Positions 1 to 10,240 are shown, numbered from the stretch's first letter. The stretch: 64,000 nucleotides of DNA from G963676655 sp963676655 (GCA_963676655.2 CAXXKX010000003.1:1240001-1304000), one strand, 5' to 3'. A program made the numbers and translations. The notes: generated by a model not told the origin, from the sequence alone.

Positions 1-1
1 G

Positions 2-1159
2 GCAATGGAGCTGGCATTCGGGCGCGTCGGTTTCATTGGACGCCAGGTCAAAAACGCCTCATATATAGCTGCCGCAGTCAAAGAGTATTATTTGATGCGG
101 GCGGTTCAGGCCGCTATCGACGACAGCAAAGTCAAGACAATAAATTATTATATCAACCGGAAAGGCTGGAACGGCTGGGTGGATGCAGCCGGAGCCGCAA
201 GATTCAAGCAATTCGCCCGATTACGCATTACATTTGTCAACGGAACCGAATTGCTGGTTAATTATAATGAGAAACCGTGGAAACTGCAGGGGATCACTTT
301 ACCCGGATGGGGTTTTGTCTGCCGCGGTAAAAACGGCTTTGCCTATACCGCATTACGCAACGGGCAGATTGTCGATTATGCGGAATTCGGCAACAATATA
401 TATCTGGATGCCAGATCCGGCATCTGGACCCCGCCGGAGCCGCCTCCGGCATTGTCTCCGCAACTGGGAGCCTGGAAAGACCTTGGCAACGGTGATTTTG
501 AATTGACCGTAATCTGGCGCCCGCAAAGAACACTTGAACATGATTTCAATTCATTCTGGGAATTCAAAGATGCCGGTACAACAAAATCCCGCCCGGTGTT
601 CCTCAACTCGCATAAAATGAAATCTCCTCCCACTTCAACCTGGAAAATCGGTGGAGTCTATTACGACGGACCTCACAGACTGAAACTCGCCGGCAAGACA
701 AAAGAATATGACCTGGTTCTGGGCCTTACCCACCCGACCGGCAAAGCTATGCGCCCGCTGGTCTACCGGACAATGAACAAAGTTCGCATTGCAAAACTGT
801 TTGTGAAACGCGACAAAAACGGCAAAGTCATATCTCTTAAATTCGCTGATGCAAAGCCGGTTATGCCGCCCGGTTCGGCTCCGAAAGAATATTATGTCGG
901 AATGAATGTCAATAGACAGTCAATTGATTTCGGAGGCATCATTGCGGACGGATCGGCAATTTTGAAAAAAGATTCCGGAAAAATCGAAATTACCCCGGTC
1001 CCTCTCAACAGTTCCATAAAACTGGAAATCAAAAACAACCCCGCAAAAATTACTGCTTTATCAAAAAACGGCACGTCCATATTAAAAGCAGTTCCCCGGG
1101 CCGATCACTATGTTGTTAATATTCCGGAGAACACACGAAAGGTCATAATATTACAATAA
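2..1159 (+). CDS. C-terminal part of a large protein of unknown function
   Basis: The frame is open to the left edge (a GCA codon lies directly before the first ATG at 5), so this is almost certainly the 3' part of a longer gene. About 385 residues are visible. The first 130 residues are mixed alpha/beta with a repeated aromatic and glycine pattern (GWNGWVDAAG, GWGFVCRGKNG); the rest is beta-rich. It ends in a short beta-sandwich-like segment, as at the C-termini of secreted glycoside hydrolases. No catalytic motif can be assigned. The neighbours (pseudopilin, sialidase-like protein, GntR/LacI regulator) suggest a carbohydrate-active protein, but that is context only. Confidence 0.6.
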   Translation, partial: AMELAFGRVGFIGRQVKNASYIAAAVKEYYLMRAVQAAIDDSKVKTINYYINRKGWNGWVDAAGAARFKQFARLRITFVNGTELLVNYNEKPWKLQGITLPGWGFVCRGKNGFAYTALRNGQIVDYAEFGNNIYLDARSGIWTPPEPPPALSPQLGAWKDLGNGDFELTVIWRPQRTLEHDFNSFWEFKDAGTTKSRPVFLNSHKMKSPPTSTWKIGGVYYDGPHRLKLAGKTKEYDLVLGLTHPTGKAMRPLVYRTMNKVRIAKLFVKRDKNGKVISLKFADAKPVMPPGSAPKEYYVGMNVNRQSIDFGGIIADGSAILKKDSGKIEITPVPLNSSIKLEIKNNPAKITALSKNGTSILKAVPRADHYVVNIPENTRKVIILQ

Positions 1160-1295
1160 ATGTAACATGTTTTATATGGACAAACGCCCTTGCATCAGTT
1201 ATCATTATATCAGAATCAAACAGTACTGACAAAGGTGTTAACATTAATCAGACAAATAGTTATCACAACTTTAAAACAAGAGAACGGAGGCTGAA

Positions 1296-2018
1296 ATGAC
1301 GAAAAAAAGACAAACGGCAAGAAAGTTCACACTTATTGAATTGCTTGTAGTGATCGCAATTATCGCAATCCTCGCTTCAATGCTGTTGCCGGCGCTGAAC
1401 CAGGCGAGAGATAAAGCCAAGGCAATAGCCTGTCTCAACAACATGAAACAGCTGGGATTGGCCGGGATGACCTATCAGGATGAGTATGACGGATGGGTAA
1501 TGCCGTATAAGTCTCATGGCCTGACAGTTGAGGATTCGGTCAATCTGGGAGCGCGCATGTGGTACCGGGTCATAACGTTAATCGGTTTTAAGCAGGATAC
1601 CTGGACAAAAGGTCACAAAGCTTTACTATGCCCTTCGGACGTCAACCAGATTTATACATACGGTTCCGCAAAAATAAAAATCACCAACTACGCCTACAAC
1701 GCACGGTTCGGCGAGGCTAACAATAGTACGCCCAGCGATTTCATGCTGAACTATTCAGGGACCAAAGCGGTGGTAGTCAAAAAACCGACGGAACGCTCTC
1801 TCATTATGGACGGTGAGAACGTTACCCCGGTAGACACAAGCGCGACAGGCAAATCCTGTGGTTACGATTACTCCAACGCCAAAAAAGGCTTTGGAATAAC
1901 CTGGCGGCACAATGACAGGATGAACGTCCAGTATATGGATGGACACGCTGCCGCAAAGCAATGGATTCAACTGCCGCGGCGTGCTTATTTATGGTGGAAA
2001 GAAGATGACGTTTTCTAA
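1296..2018 (+). CDS. Type IV pseudopilin-like protein (DUF1559-type)
   Basis: A 240-residue protein with a short basic leader followed by the prepilin signature FTLIELLVVIAIIAILA at about residues 11-27; the conserved Glu sits five residues after the cleavage-site Phe. A prepilin peptidase would be expected to cut before that Phe, and the helix would anchor the protein in the inner membrane or a pseudopilus. The rest is a globular beta-rich domain ending in the H-x-D-G-type motif of this family (YMDGHAA near 213-219). The start is supported by GGAGG ten bases upstream. Lentisphaerota encode many such proteins; whether they build a secretion pseudopilus or display binding proteins is not known. 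It precedes the sialidase-like gene. Confidence 0.9.
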   Translation: MTKKRQTARKFTLIELLVVIAIIAILASMLLPALNQARDKAKAIACLNNMKQLGLAGMTYQDEYDGWVMPYKSHGLTVEDSVNLGARMWYRVITLIGFKQDTWTKGHKALLCPSDVNQIYTYGSAKIKITNYAYNARFGEANNSTPSDFMLNYSGTKAVVVKKPTERSLIMDGENVTPVDTSATGKSCGYDYSNAKKGFGITWRHNDRMNVQYMDGHAAAKQWIQLPRRAYLWWKEDDVF

Positions 2019-2104
2019 ATCTGCTGAAAAATCATCTTATTCTTTACTTACATCATTTAACCCTTTAAATGATCTTTAACCCAGTCGACCTTCGGAGATA
2101 TTAA

Positions 2105-3385
2105 ATGCAACATTATGCGAAAGATAAACGCATTATTCTGAAAGACAGTATTTCAATCGGCAGTTCCGTATTCAAACTTATTGATTTACCGGAACCGCTT
2201 GTAATCCATGAGAAACTCGGAATCGCCGCGGATCGCCGCCTGTCAGTCAGCAGAATTTATCTTGATCAGTTTACCTGTCACCCGCGTTCAATAATAACCC
2301 CGAAAGGCGATTTCATCCTTTTTTATCCGGCCGGTCCCATTCATTACGCCTGGCATCATTCGTCCGTCGCGGATCGTAACAATATGTATATCAGACGCTC
2401 AGGTGATCACGGCAGAACCTGGTCGCCTCCGGAAATAGCCTGGTCGATTCCCTACTCCCAACATGCCGCTATTCCGTTCATTCCACGTGACAGCAACCGG
2501 ATTTATGTATTCGGGACCGAACCTGATCCTGATCATGGTTATACAAATGAAGAAAATTCTCCTATTGCTTTCCGCTTTTCCGATGACGATGGTCACTCTT
2601 GGAGTAAGCCACGTTTTATCAATCCGGTCAATGCTCCCGGCTTTATGGGCATGTCCGCAATGCGAATGACCGAAACCAGCGACGGAACCTGGCTCCTCGG
2701 CACCCACGATGCAGTCATGATTAACGGAAAATACCACGAATGCCGCCAGTACCTTCTAGTCAGCCGTGACAGCGGTGAGACCTGGACGCTTGAGCCATCC
2801 CATCAGGACGGCAGTCTCGGGTGGGGAATTTCCGGTGGCAGATTACACGAAGGACGCCCGTGCTATCTGGGAAATAATGAAGTTTTCATGCTTATCCGGT
2901 CTTCAGAAGGACACCTCTGGAGCGTTCGCAGTTATGACAACGGGCGGACCTGGACTACTCCTGAACCAACCGGATTAAAACATCTTGAAGCTCCGCCAAT
3001 GCTGTTCAAACTTGATCAGACTCTGGTAGCCTTTATCCATAATCGCAGTCACTTCGCGAATGCCTTCCATGAATTTGCTCATGAAATCAGGGCCGAACTG
3101 TGGATGGTAATGTCAAACGACGGCGGCCGTACCTGGAGTGAACCCCGCTTCGTCATGGCCGAAGCGGGATTTCCGCCGATCTTGAATCAATGGGGCGGCC
3201 AAACTCCAATGGTCAGTTATGCCGATCTGTTGGTTGACGGCGACAATCTTCATTTATTTGTCGATCATGAAATGCGTCAGGTGCTGCATGCCAAATTCAA
3301 ACTTTCTGACCTTACAGAGTTTCTGCCCGAATGCTTTTTCAACATGAAACCTCTTTTGTCAAGACCAATTTCGACAAAGGTTTAA
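2105..3385 (+). CDS. Sialidase-like protein with five Asp-box (BNR) repeats
   Basis: A 426-residue protein with five Asp-box motifs of the S-x-D-x-G-x-T/S-W type near residues 99, 159, 220, 276 and 337, the hallmark of a six-bladed sialidase-type beta-propeller. The usual family role is hydrolysis or recognition of glycans such as sialosides, but the Asp boxes are structural and do not fix the substrate. Arg residues that could belong to an arginine triad are present but cannot be aligned by eye. No signal peptide is seen, so it may act in the cytoplasm on imported sugars. A GGAG lies nine bases before the ATG. A strong terminator follows the gene. Confidence 0.8.
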   Translation: MQHYAKDKRIILKDSISIGSSVFKLIDLPEPLVIHEKLGIAADRRLSVSRIYLDQFTCHPRSIITPKGDFILFYPAGPIHYAWHHSSVADRNNMYIRRSGDHGRTWSPPEIAWSIPYSQHAAIPFIPRDSNRIYVFGTEPDPDHGYTNEENSPIAFRFSDDDGHSWSKPRFINPVNAPGFMGMSAMRMTETSDGTWLLGTHDAVMINGKYHECRQYLLVSRDSGETWTLEPSHQDGSLGWGISGGRLHEGRPCYLGNNEVFMLIRSSEGHLWSVRSYDNGRTWTTPEPTGLKHLEAPPMLFKLDQTLVAFIHNRSHFANAFHEFAHEIRAELWMVMSNDGGRTWSEPRFVMAEAGFPPILNQWGGQTPMVSYADLLVDGDNLHLFVDHEMRQVLHAKFKLSDLTEFLPECFFNMKPLLSRPISTKV

Positions 3386-3427
3386 TCCTCAATATCACCA
3401 CTTTTATATGTTGCTCCAATCCCGGGC

Positions 3428-3480
3428 AAAAAATAAAGCCGTAAAAAAATTTTTGAATTTTTAGACGGTTTTTTATTTTT
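3428..3480. terminator. Bidirectional intrinsic terminator
   Basis: A-rich arm ending in GCCGT at 3428-3442 and its partner ACGG followed by TTTTTTATTTTT at 3465-3480 form a hairpin flanked by A and T runs. It can stop transcription leaving the sialidase-like gene, and read-through from the other side. It lies just before the promoter of the GntR/LacI gene. Confidence 0.75.
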
Positions 3481-3486
3481 GTCCTA

Positions 3487-3515
3487 TTGACAAAACTGCA
3501 TCTTTGTATTACAAT
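3487..3515 (+). promoter_or_regulatory. Sigma-70-type promoter of the GntR/LacI regulator gene
   Basis: A consensus -35 box TTGACA (3487-3492) is followed after exactly 17 bases by TACAAT (3510-3515), about 50 bases before the ATG at 3566. The -10 box is one arm of a dyad: TACAAT is matched by ATTGTA at 3536-3541. That placement would suit autoregulation by the encoded repressor, which is inference. Confidence 0.7.
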
Positions 3516-3565
3516 GGTATAAATAATTGAATCAAATTGTATCATGCAACAAAGAATAGTTTAGT

Positions 3566-4774
3566 ATGGAGATCGATTTACAAGCACCACAGACAAAATC
3601 CAACGCAGTTGCCCAGAGAATAGAGCGAGAGATTCTTTCAGGCAAACTTGCTCCCGGCAGCCGTTTACCGGCAATGCGTACTATCGCTAAAAACATTTCA
3701 GTAAGCTTGAGAGTAGTCCAGTCGGCATTTGAAATCCTCGATCGAAAGGGACTGGTTGACTGCCGGCTCGGCAGTGGCACATTTGTCTGTAACCGTCCGG
3801 CGACTTCCAGTAATCAGGAAAGCAAAATTATATATTTTCTGATTCCGCATCCGATTCACATAACCTTACAGCTTGAATCTTCTATTGTCGAACGCCGGCT
3901 TATATATGGCGGTTCCATGGCGGGACAAGGAAATCTGATCCAAACAGTTCCGGTATCGAGGAAACTGGAGGCCGACCTTGAAAACATTGACTGGGTCGCG
4001 TTAAACCAGATACCTGAAGGGGCACGAGTTTATGTTGGAGGTTTCTGGTTCAGAGAACTTTTTCCTTTTTTGGCGGAAAGAAAAGTTAAAGCGATAATGC
4101 GGATGGACCAATATGGACATTTGGAATATCCGAAAGCTTTTGATTACTGCCTTAACTGCGGCTGGTATCGTTTCGGAGTTGACCGTATGAGTGCAACCGA
4201 ACAGGCGGTGCAGTATCTTTTAGGGCTGGGGCGCCGTCGAATTGGAGTGATAAAGCAATATAAAAATGAACCCTTACACCCCTACCGGCTTGGAATGATC
4301 TCTGCTTATGAAAAGTTTGGCATTGAATTCAAGGAGGAGCTTTATTGTGAAACACGGCGTATATATGGTAATATATCAATTGAAGAGGAAATGATTGACT
4401 TTTGGAATCGTTCCAGGTTTGACGCATTGATAATCGGCCAGGCCGATATGTTTAAAGCAGTATATAATTCTTTGACAAAAACACTTGGATTACGCATTCC
4501 GGATGACGTTGCACTGATGTCTTTCTCCGACCATCCTGATTATCTTGAAACAGAAGTGCCGGTTTCAGCCATTGATTTTCCCTGGGTACAAATAGGACAG
4601 GAAATCGTAAAATGTTTTAACCGGGAGCAGTTTACTCCCGGAGAGACTGTTTTTAATGCCAGTATTATCGAGCGAGAGTCTACACGTAAAGGCGCCGGAT
4701 CATTTGTAAATCATAATTTCATGCCGGAATTGCCGGTCGAGAACCAGGCGGACTGTTACCTTGCATCAACTTAA
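3566..4774 (+). CDS. GntR-headed LacI-type transcriptional regulator
   Basis: 402 residues. The N-terminal 75 or so form a GntR winged helix-turn-helix (ERE-ILSGKLAPGSRLPAMRTIAKNISVS, then the wing DCRLGSGTFV). The remainder is a periplasmic-binding-protein-like sensor domain of the LacI/GalR type: ARVYVGGF-like strand, EQAVQYLLGLGRRRIGVI near 212-229, and the C-terminal RIPDDVALMSFSDHP motif. Such hybrids bind a sugar in the C-terminal domain and control nearby catabolic genes. The flanking sialidase-like and glycosidase-like genes are its likely targets. No clear ribosome-binding site precedes the ATG, but the GntR fold starts right after it. Confidence 0.88.
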   Translation: MEIDLQAPQTKSNAVAQRIEREILSGKLAPGSRLPAMRTIAKNISVSLRVVQSAFEILDRKGLVDCRLGSGTFVCNRPATSSNQESKIIYFLIPHPIHITLQLESSIVERRLIYGGSMAGQGNLIQTVPVSRKLEADLENIDWVALNQIPEGARVYVGGFWFRELFPFLAERKVKAIMRMDQYGHLEYPKAFDYCLNCGWYRFGVDRMSATEQAVQYLLGLGRRRIGVIKQYKNEPLHPYRLGMISAYEKFGIEFKEELYCETRRIYGNISIEEEMIDFWNRSRFDALIIGQADMFKAVYNSLTKTLGLRIPDDVALMSFSDHPDYLETEVPVSAIDFPWVQIGQEIVKCFNREQFTPGETVFNASIIERESTRKGAGSFVNHNFMPELPVENQADCYLAST

Positions 4775-4944
4775 GTATTAAGTCAAGGAGATCATCCAAA
4801 CCCGTGATTTCTCATTTTTAACTTGGAATATATAATATTAAATTTAACACAAGGAGATTGAAAAGAGGGCATAAATAAGAAATTGCGATAATCGCTCTTA
4901 TTACAGAAATTAATGAATAGTAAATTAACCAAGAGGACAATTTC

Positions 4945-5685
4945 ATGAGATTGTGCGTCCAGACCAGTTGGCCTGAAAAATGTAAGAATATTTTCAGGGG
5001 AAGCAGCGTTTTTGAACTAAACAGACTTTTTACACTAATCGAATTATTAGTAGTAATAGCTATTATAGCGATTCTTGCGTCAATGCTCCTGCCGGCATTG
5101 AATCAGGCCAGGGAAAAAGCAAAATCGATTTCCTGTGTCAATAAACTTAAGCAGATAGGCACTGCCTGCCTGATGTATGCCAGCGACAACAATGATTTTC
5201 TGCCGCAGGATCCCCAGTCAGTAAGTTATACTTCATTTGGTACTTATAATGCAACAAGCGGCAGGACTGTTCCAAGCGTGCTGGTATTGAATGGTTATTT
5301 TGGAACTCCCACAGCCGCGACTGCCGGAACCGGTGCGTATAAAAAATATTTTTGGTGTCCCGGCGATGAATTCTGGTGGACCCACAAAGATATAAATACG
5401 CCAGCCACCCCTGGAGCTTATATTTCCTACTACATGTTTTTCATTGCTACCGGGGATTCCAGATTTGGCGGCGAAAAGGCCTGTCGCGGTAGAGTTGGTA
5501 AACATTTAGCAAACAATATAATTTTTGCTGATCAGATACCTTACAAGGGGGGCACTGGCCCTTCCAACCATTCTCAAAATGCCTGTAACATGCTGGCGCT
5601 TGGCGGTCACGTACGGACCATGCAATATTTTGAACTCAGCGACGGTAACTGGACGGCCCGTTTGAAAGCCATTGATAAGCGTTAA
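4945..5685 (+). CDS. Type IV pseudopilin-like protein (DUF1559-type)
   Basis: 246 residues. The leader is unusually long, about 28 residues (with the charged stretch WPEKCKNIFRG), before the prepilin signature FTLIELLVVIAIIAILA. A later start could be real, but AGAGGA lies just upstream of the ATG at 4945 and no closer ATG precedes the signature. The globular domain has the family's conserved ISCVNKLKQIG segment and a shortened LALGGHVRTM version of the C-terminal glycine-histidine motif. It sits between the GntR/LacI regulator and a large secreted glycosidase-like gene and probably belongs to that locus. Confidence 0.87.
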   Translation: MRLCVQTSWPEKCKNIFRGSSVFELNRLFTLIELLVVIAIIAILASMLLPALNQAREKAKSISCVNKLKQIGTACLMYASDNNDFLPQDPQSVSYTSFGTYNATSGRTVPSVLVLNGYFGTPTAATAGTGAYKKYFWCPGDEFWWTHKDINTPATPGAYISYYMFFIATGDSRFGGEKACRGRVGKHLANNIIFADQIPYKGGTGPSNHSQNACNMLALGGHVRTMQYFELSDGNWTARLKAIDKR

Positions 5686-5808
5686 TTTAAAAGTTGCATC
5701 CCGTGTAAAATATTTCCGGTATTTCGAACGCGAAAATTATTATATTTTTCCCTCCAGATGGGTATTTGTATCCATTCAATAGCTGAATCAAACTGAAAGA
5801 TTTTTATT

Positions 5809-8800
5809 ATGTCTGTTTTGAAACTGAAGAATTTTCTATTAATTTCACTGTTTTTCTGTTGCGGAGCGTCGGTAGTTGCTTCCGGGCCGGTGTTTTCGAT
5901 TGACGACAAAGCGGAAACGAAGGTTAAGTGGCGCGGCAGTCATTTGATAAGCGGTGATAATCTTACTTTTTTTGATAAAAAAGGTTTTGCCGAAAAAGCT
6001 CAACAGGTTGAATCCGGCCAGAATGATAAATGGCGCAGGATTGTAAATATATGGAGCAACGCGAAAGATCTGCCGTTTCGAAAAGAGGTCGCCTTATCCG
6101 CTGACGGCAAGGAAGTTGAGTTAAATATTCGAGCCGATCTTCCGGCGTACCACCAGAAGCCTGACGTCGATTCTTTCGGCTATTATTTCAGAATACCGAT
6201 GAGCCTTGTAAAAGGCATGAAATATACCGCAATAACAGGTCGTACCAGCAAACCACGAATAGTCAGTGGAGTGATTAACGGTAAAGAGAAAAGTTTATTT
6301 AAAACCAAGGCGCGGTATTGGGCTCTCGAAGGTAATGGCAAAAAAATCGTGATCGATTTCAATCCTGAAGGCGTTCAGAGTTTCGGCGATTATGGCCCGG
6401 GCGCGATTATCGGTTTATGGAGCGTCAGACAAACTCCCGACTACCTTGAATGCGGAATCGGAATCAGAAACACTGAATATGGCGGTGTCTTGAGCGGAAA
6501 GGTCAGGATATTTGAAGGCGGAATGAGTGATTACCCGAAGCGTCACGCTTATGGCAAATATGTCTATTTCAGTGAGTTGCCGGTCGAGAAACAGTTCTGC
6601 TTTGGCGCGAAAAAACACGGTAAAGAATTCACCAATGCCGGACTGGAAAAGTATTCCCCCCAAAAAGGCTTCGGCTGGCTTGAACCACTGGGAATGAAAA
6701 TTTCATCCGAGCGCAGTTCCGGCGCGGTTTATTCCGCAGCTAAAGGCAGTGGAAACAAAGTATTCCGCTACGATCTGCCGCGTCCCGGGTTGTACGTTTT
6801 TACGATACGCTGTGCCGGTTATAAAACTCCTGACGGAGCTTTTTCCATCAGTTCCAACGGCAAAGAAATTGTAAAAGATCTTAACATACCAGTTTATACT
6901 TTAAAGAATATTTCATGGAGTCAATGGATCGATGACGGCAAACTTGAACTTAAACTGTCCGGCAAAAATTTTACCATTTCAGTGTTTGGCGCTCAACTGC
7001 TCCAACATCGCTGCGAAGATTTCAAATTCCGGCGTGGATTCTGGATTGTTGACGGCTATGAACCGCACCCGGTTAATTCCAATAAGGCGTTTTCCGCTCC
7101 TGCGGAATATGGCATTGCGGTTACCGGCATCAAGTTACCCGAAAAGCCGATAACAGATCCTGATGAAACACCTTTGGTTCCGGCTGGCGATATTTGCCTG
7201 CCGGACCAGAATGCACCTGAAATGGCGTGGCGCTATAATGCCACGATCGGCTCTCTCGGTCCCAGCAATAATGGTACTTTTACTGAATTTGACACTCCTG
7301 CTCTGGTTGAGCGCAGATTGAAACAGATCAAGGAAAAAAACATTAACAGTATTTTGCTTAACGGTCTGCTTTCGCGCCTTACTTTCCCGGTGCAGGATAA
7401 ACGCGTTCGGGAAAATATTAAGCTGATTGCTGCAAAAGGGCATGATCTGAATATGAAAATCCTTGACCATCAGGATTTGACTTTGCTGTGGAATATGGGA
7501 GGCGCGTTCCGGGTGATGACCAAACGGCTTGGCATGACTCAGCGCTCCATAAACGGCAACTATCCGACTCGCGGTTTCTGCTTGACCAACAAGGATTTCA
7601 ATAACTGGTATTATCCGTGGATTATCAAGCACATCCGGGAAACTGATATTGACGGGATTATGATTGACGAGGCTTGTTATCACAGTGCCGTATACTGCGG
7701 CTGTGTCGACTGCCGCAGAAAATTCACTGCCGATACCGGTTTGACGCTGCCGTTCGATGAAACTTCTCCTTTGCTGTATAACAAGAATTCGAAGCTTTGG
7801 AAAGCCTGGTTGCAGTGGCGTATGAAAGCCACCGCGGATTGGAGCGTGGAATTGAGACGGAAGATCATGCCGTTCAAACCGTATTTCACAATCATGCGTT
7901 ATACTACTCATTACGGATATGCTTCCACTTATGCTTCGCTGTCGCATGGTACGACTCTGTCCGGCGCGGCACGCAGCTGCGATTTCCTCGGCACTGAGAT
8001 TATGAGCCGCAACGTAATGGCCGCGTATCGTGCGGTATTTGCGTTTCGCAAGGCGAAAACCGCACTGCGTTTTGCATTCGGCAGCCCGATTTTCGGACTG
8101 GTTTATCCGCTTCAGAGCATGGATCTGGCATATTTCGGCTGGGCAATGAATAATATGAACAGCCAGGTTACCTGGATGATGATCGGACGCAATGACGATA
8201 AAAGCCCGTTTACCAGTTTTAAAGAAAACATGAACCTGCGCCTGGCAAAACCGGTTGCGGATATTGCAATAATGTATTCGATCCAAAGTCGTGACTGGCC
8301 AAAGTATATGGCGGTTGTCCCGGATGAAATCGGGATGTCCCAGGCCTTGACTGACCGGCATATCATGCATGATTTCTTTATGGAACGTTCGTTGACACTT
8401 GATTTTTTGAAGAAATACCGCGTGGTAATGTTGAATTGTGATTGCTGCCTGAGCGATACGCATATAGCCTCTCTGCTGGCTTATGTGAAACAGGGCGGAA
8501 CCTTGTATATGACCGCAACAACCGGGCTGCTTGACCAGATGGGCAATAATCGCAAAGTGTGGCCGCTGGAACTGATTGCCGGAGTTGAACTGCCGGGTAA
8601 CCGGGTACGTTTTCTAAAACAGCCGCTGCTGCGTTTCCCCGGTAAAAAACCGGTGCGGTATAATGCCGGTGTAATACGTATCGCCACCGTCAAAAACAAT
8701 GAACCTGAAATTATTGCCGAAGTAGTTGATGCCAAAGGAAAAGTGATTCAACCGCTGGCGGTCCAAAGAAGATACGGTAAAGGAAGAATTATTTATTGTG

Positions 8801-9279
8801 CAGCCGCGTTCGGAGCCGCGAATTACGAACCGGAAACAACTTATATGCGTAAGTGGACCTACAGCATGAACAAGGAAGTCGATGCATTCAACGGCAAAAT
8901 GATTGATCTGGTTATCGGTAAAGGCGCTTTGCGGTTTACACCGGTCCGGACTCCGGAAAAACTCCTGATGTCGGTGTATCGCCAGACGGTTGCAGATAAA
9001 ACTTCGACTCTGGTACATTTGCTCAACGCCGGAGGTTCGACGATGAAACTGAATGCCGTCGTTCCCGGCATTCCTCCCTCAAAACCCGCATGGCCTGAAC
9101 TGAAACAGGATATAATATTTGATATTTCCCTGCCTGGAGTAAAAAATGCTTATATTGTATCACCGGATCGTGAAGGAAGGAGTAAAATATCATTCAAGCG
9201 GATTTCCAAAGGACGCTATAGAGTAGCGGTTCCCGGAAACCTGCTCAAATGCTATAGTATTGTTTATCTGGAACATTAA
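5809..9279 (+). CDS. Large secreted putative glycoside hydrolase
   Basis: 1156 residues with a signal peptide (hydrophobic stretch LLISLFFCCGASVVASG, residues 12-28). Residues about 30-270 look like a beta-sandwich, and a second beta domain at about 290-400 resembles a carbohydrate-binding module. From about 470 there is a TIM-barrel-like catalytic region: INSILLNGLLSR, then DIDGIMIDEACYHS near 610-623 followed by a cysteine pair motif CGCVDCRRKF, typical of putative glycosidases related to GH42-like families. Residues about 850-1030 resemble the beta-galactosidase trimerisation (glutamine-amidotransferase-like) domain, including LLAYVKQGGTLYMTA. The C-terminus is a small beta domain. The exact family and substrate cannot be set by eye; the Asp-Glu pair in IDEACY is the best catalytic candidate. 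Confidence 0.75.
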   Translation: MSVLKLKNFLLISLFFCCGASVVASGPVFSIDDKAETKVKWRGSHLISGDNLTFFDKKGFAEKAQQVESGQNDKWRRIVNIWSNAKDLPFRKEVALSADGKEVELNIRADLPAYHQKPDVDSFGYYFRIPMSLVKGMKYTAITGRTSKPRIVSGVINGKEKSLFKTKARYWALEGNGKKIVIDFNPEGVQSFGDYGPGAIIGLWSVRQTPDYLECGIGIRNTEYGGVLSGKVRIFEGGMSDYPKRHAYGKYVYFSELPVEKQFCFGAKKHGKEFTNAGLEKYSPQKGFGWLEPLGMKISSERSSGAVYSAAKGSGNKVFRYDLPRPGLYVFTIRCAGYKTPDGAFSISSNGKEIVKDLNIPVYTLKNISWSQWIDDGKLELKLSGKNFTISVFGAQLLQHRCEDFKFRRGFWIVDGYEPHPVNSNKAFSAPAEYGIAVTGIKLPEKPITDPDETPLVPAGDICLPDQNAPEMAWRYNATIGSLGPSNNGTFTEFDTPALVERRLKQIKEKNINSILLNGLLSRLTFPVQDKRVRENIKLIAAKGHDLNMKILDHQDLTLLWNMGGAFRVMTKRLGMTQRSINGNYPTRGFCLTNKDFNNWYYPWIIKHIRETDIDGIMIDEACYHSAVYCGCVDCRRKFTADTGLTLPFDETSPLLYNKNSKLWKAWLQWRMKATADWSVELRRKIMPFKPYFTIMRYTTHYGYASTYASLSHGTTLSGAARSCDFLGTEIMSRNVMAAYRAVFAFRKAKTALRFAFGSPIFGLVYPLQSMDLAYFGWAMNNMNSQVTWMMIGRNDDKSPFTSFKENMNLRLAKPVADIAIMYSIQSRDWPKYMAVVPDEIGMSQALTDRHIMHDFFMERSLTLDFLKKYRVVMLNCDCCLSDTHIASLLAYVKQGGTLYMTATTGLLDQMGNNRKVWPLELIAGVELPGNRVRFLKQPLLRFPGKKPVRYNAGVIRIATVKNNEPEIIAEVVDAKGKVIQPLAVQRRYGKGRIIYCAAAFGAANYEPETTYMRKWTYSMNKEVDAFNGKMIDLVIGKGALRFTPVRTPEKLLMSVYRQTVADKTSTLVHLLNAGGSTMKLNAVVPGIPPSKPAWPELKQDIIFDISLPGVKNAYIVSPDREGRSKISFKRISKGRYRVAVPGNLLKCYSIVYLEH

Positions 9280-9406
9280 AGAGACGTGCAAAATGCAAAT
9301 ATAAAAGCTGTAGTCGCAGACAAAAAAACGGCAGGATATGGTTGTGCCTGTCGGGAGCGAGTCATGTGCTTTAAGTAAATAATAAACCGTTTAGACTGGA
9401 CGTAAT

Positions 9407-10240
9407 ATGAAAATATTTATAATGACTGACGTTGAGGGATGTGCCGGAGTACTCGATTTTGTTAACTGGACCAATCCCGAATCCCGCTATTATGAGAAAG
9501 CAAAACGGCTGTTGACTTGTGAAGTAAATGCGGCTATTGCCGGTTTAGCCGAAGGAGGCGCAGATGAATTTACCGTCATTGACGGTCATGGACATGGCGC
9601 GATCGAACCGGAATTGCTTGACGAGCGCGCCATTCTGGTTCGTGGGCATCGCGAAAATATCTGGCCGTGTGGACTTGATAAGACTTATGACGCAGTGGTA
9701 TTTGTCGGTCAGCACGCCAAGGCCGGAACTCCGTATTCACATCTGACCCATTCCGGCAACTGCCGGGTGATTGAGGATACGGTTAACGGTATTTCAATCG
9801 GCGAATACGGCAGACTTGCTCTTTGCGCAATGGAGCTGGGTGTGCCGGTGATGCTGGCGTGCGGCGAACTTGCCTTGACTCATGAAGCTGAGGCGTTGAC
9901 GCCCGGAGTTATCACCGCATCAGTAAAAGAAGGCTTGCTGCCGGACAATGGTTTCCGGGATGTTTCAATGGAGGAATATAAGGCCGCAAAATTGAGCGCG
10001 GCGCATTTATCTCCGGTGAAAGCGCGTAAAGTCATTCATGCGGCGGCGGTGCAGGCGATTGAGAAACTTAAATCTGCACCGGAGTCTTTTAAATTTCCGG
10101 TACTGCATCCACCTTACCACCGGATTGTTGAATACCGCCGGAGCGAGACTTTAAAAGAGCCGGCATTCAAGAGCATTACCTCCCATACGTCAAGTATTGC
10201 AGGGCTTTTAAATCAGCCGATAAATCGGGAATACCGCTGA
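9407..10240 (+). CDS. M55-family D-aminopeptidase (DppA-like)
   Basis: 277 residues starting MKIFIMTDVEGCAGV; the Asp and Glu of DVEG are zinc ligands in the DppA family. Further family motifs are DGHGHG near residue 60, VFVGQHAKAGT near 104 (ligand His and catalytic region) and LTHSGN. The length fits the family. DppA-like enzymes release N-terminal D-amino acids from short peptides in the cytoplasm, which suits recycling of peptidoglycan peptides. It follows the glycosidase-like gene with a 127-base gap and is probably the last gene of that + strand group. Confidence 0.88.
   Translation: MKIFIMTDVEGCAGVLDFVNWTNPESRYYEKAKRLLTCEVNAAIAGLAEGGADEFTVIDGHGHGAIEPELLDERAILVRGHRENIWPCGLDKTYDAVVFVGQHAKAGTPYSHLTHSGNCRVIEDTVNGISIGEYGRLALCAMELGVPVMLACGELALTHEAEALTPGVITASVKEGLLPDNGFRDVSMEEYKAAKLSAAHLSPVKARKVIHAAAVQAIEKLKSAPESFKFPVLHPPYHRIVEYRRSETLKEPAFKSITSHTSSIAGLLNQPINREYR

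Noticed and set aside
7135..8463. 442-codon open frame on the minus strand
   Set aside because: It lies wholly antisense to the secreted glycosidase-like gene, whose sense frame has a signal peptide and domain motifs. The antisense product is rich in His, Arg and Ile without any recognisable motif.
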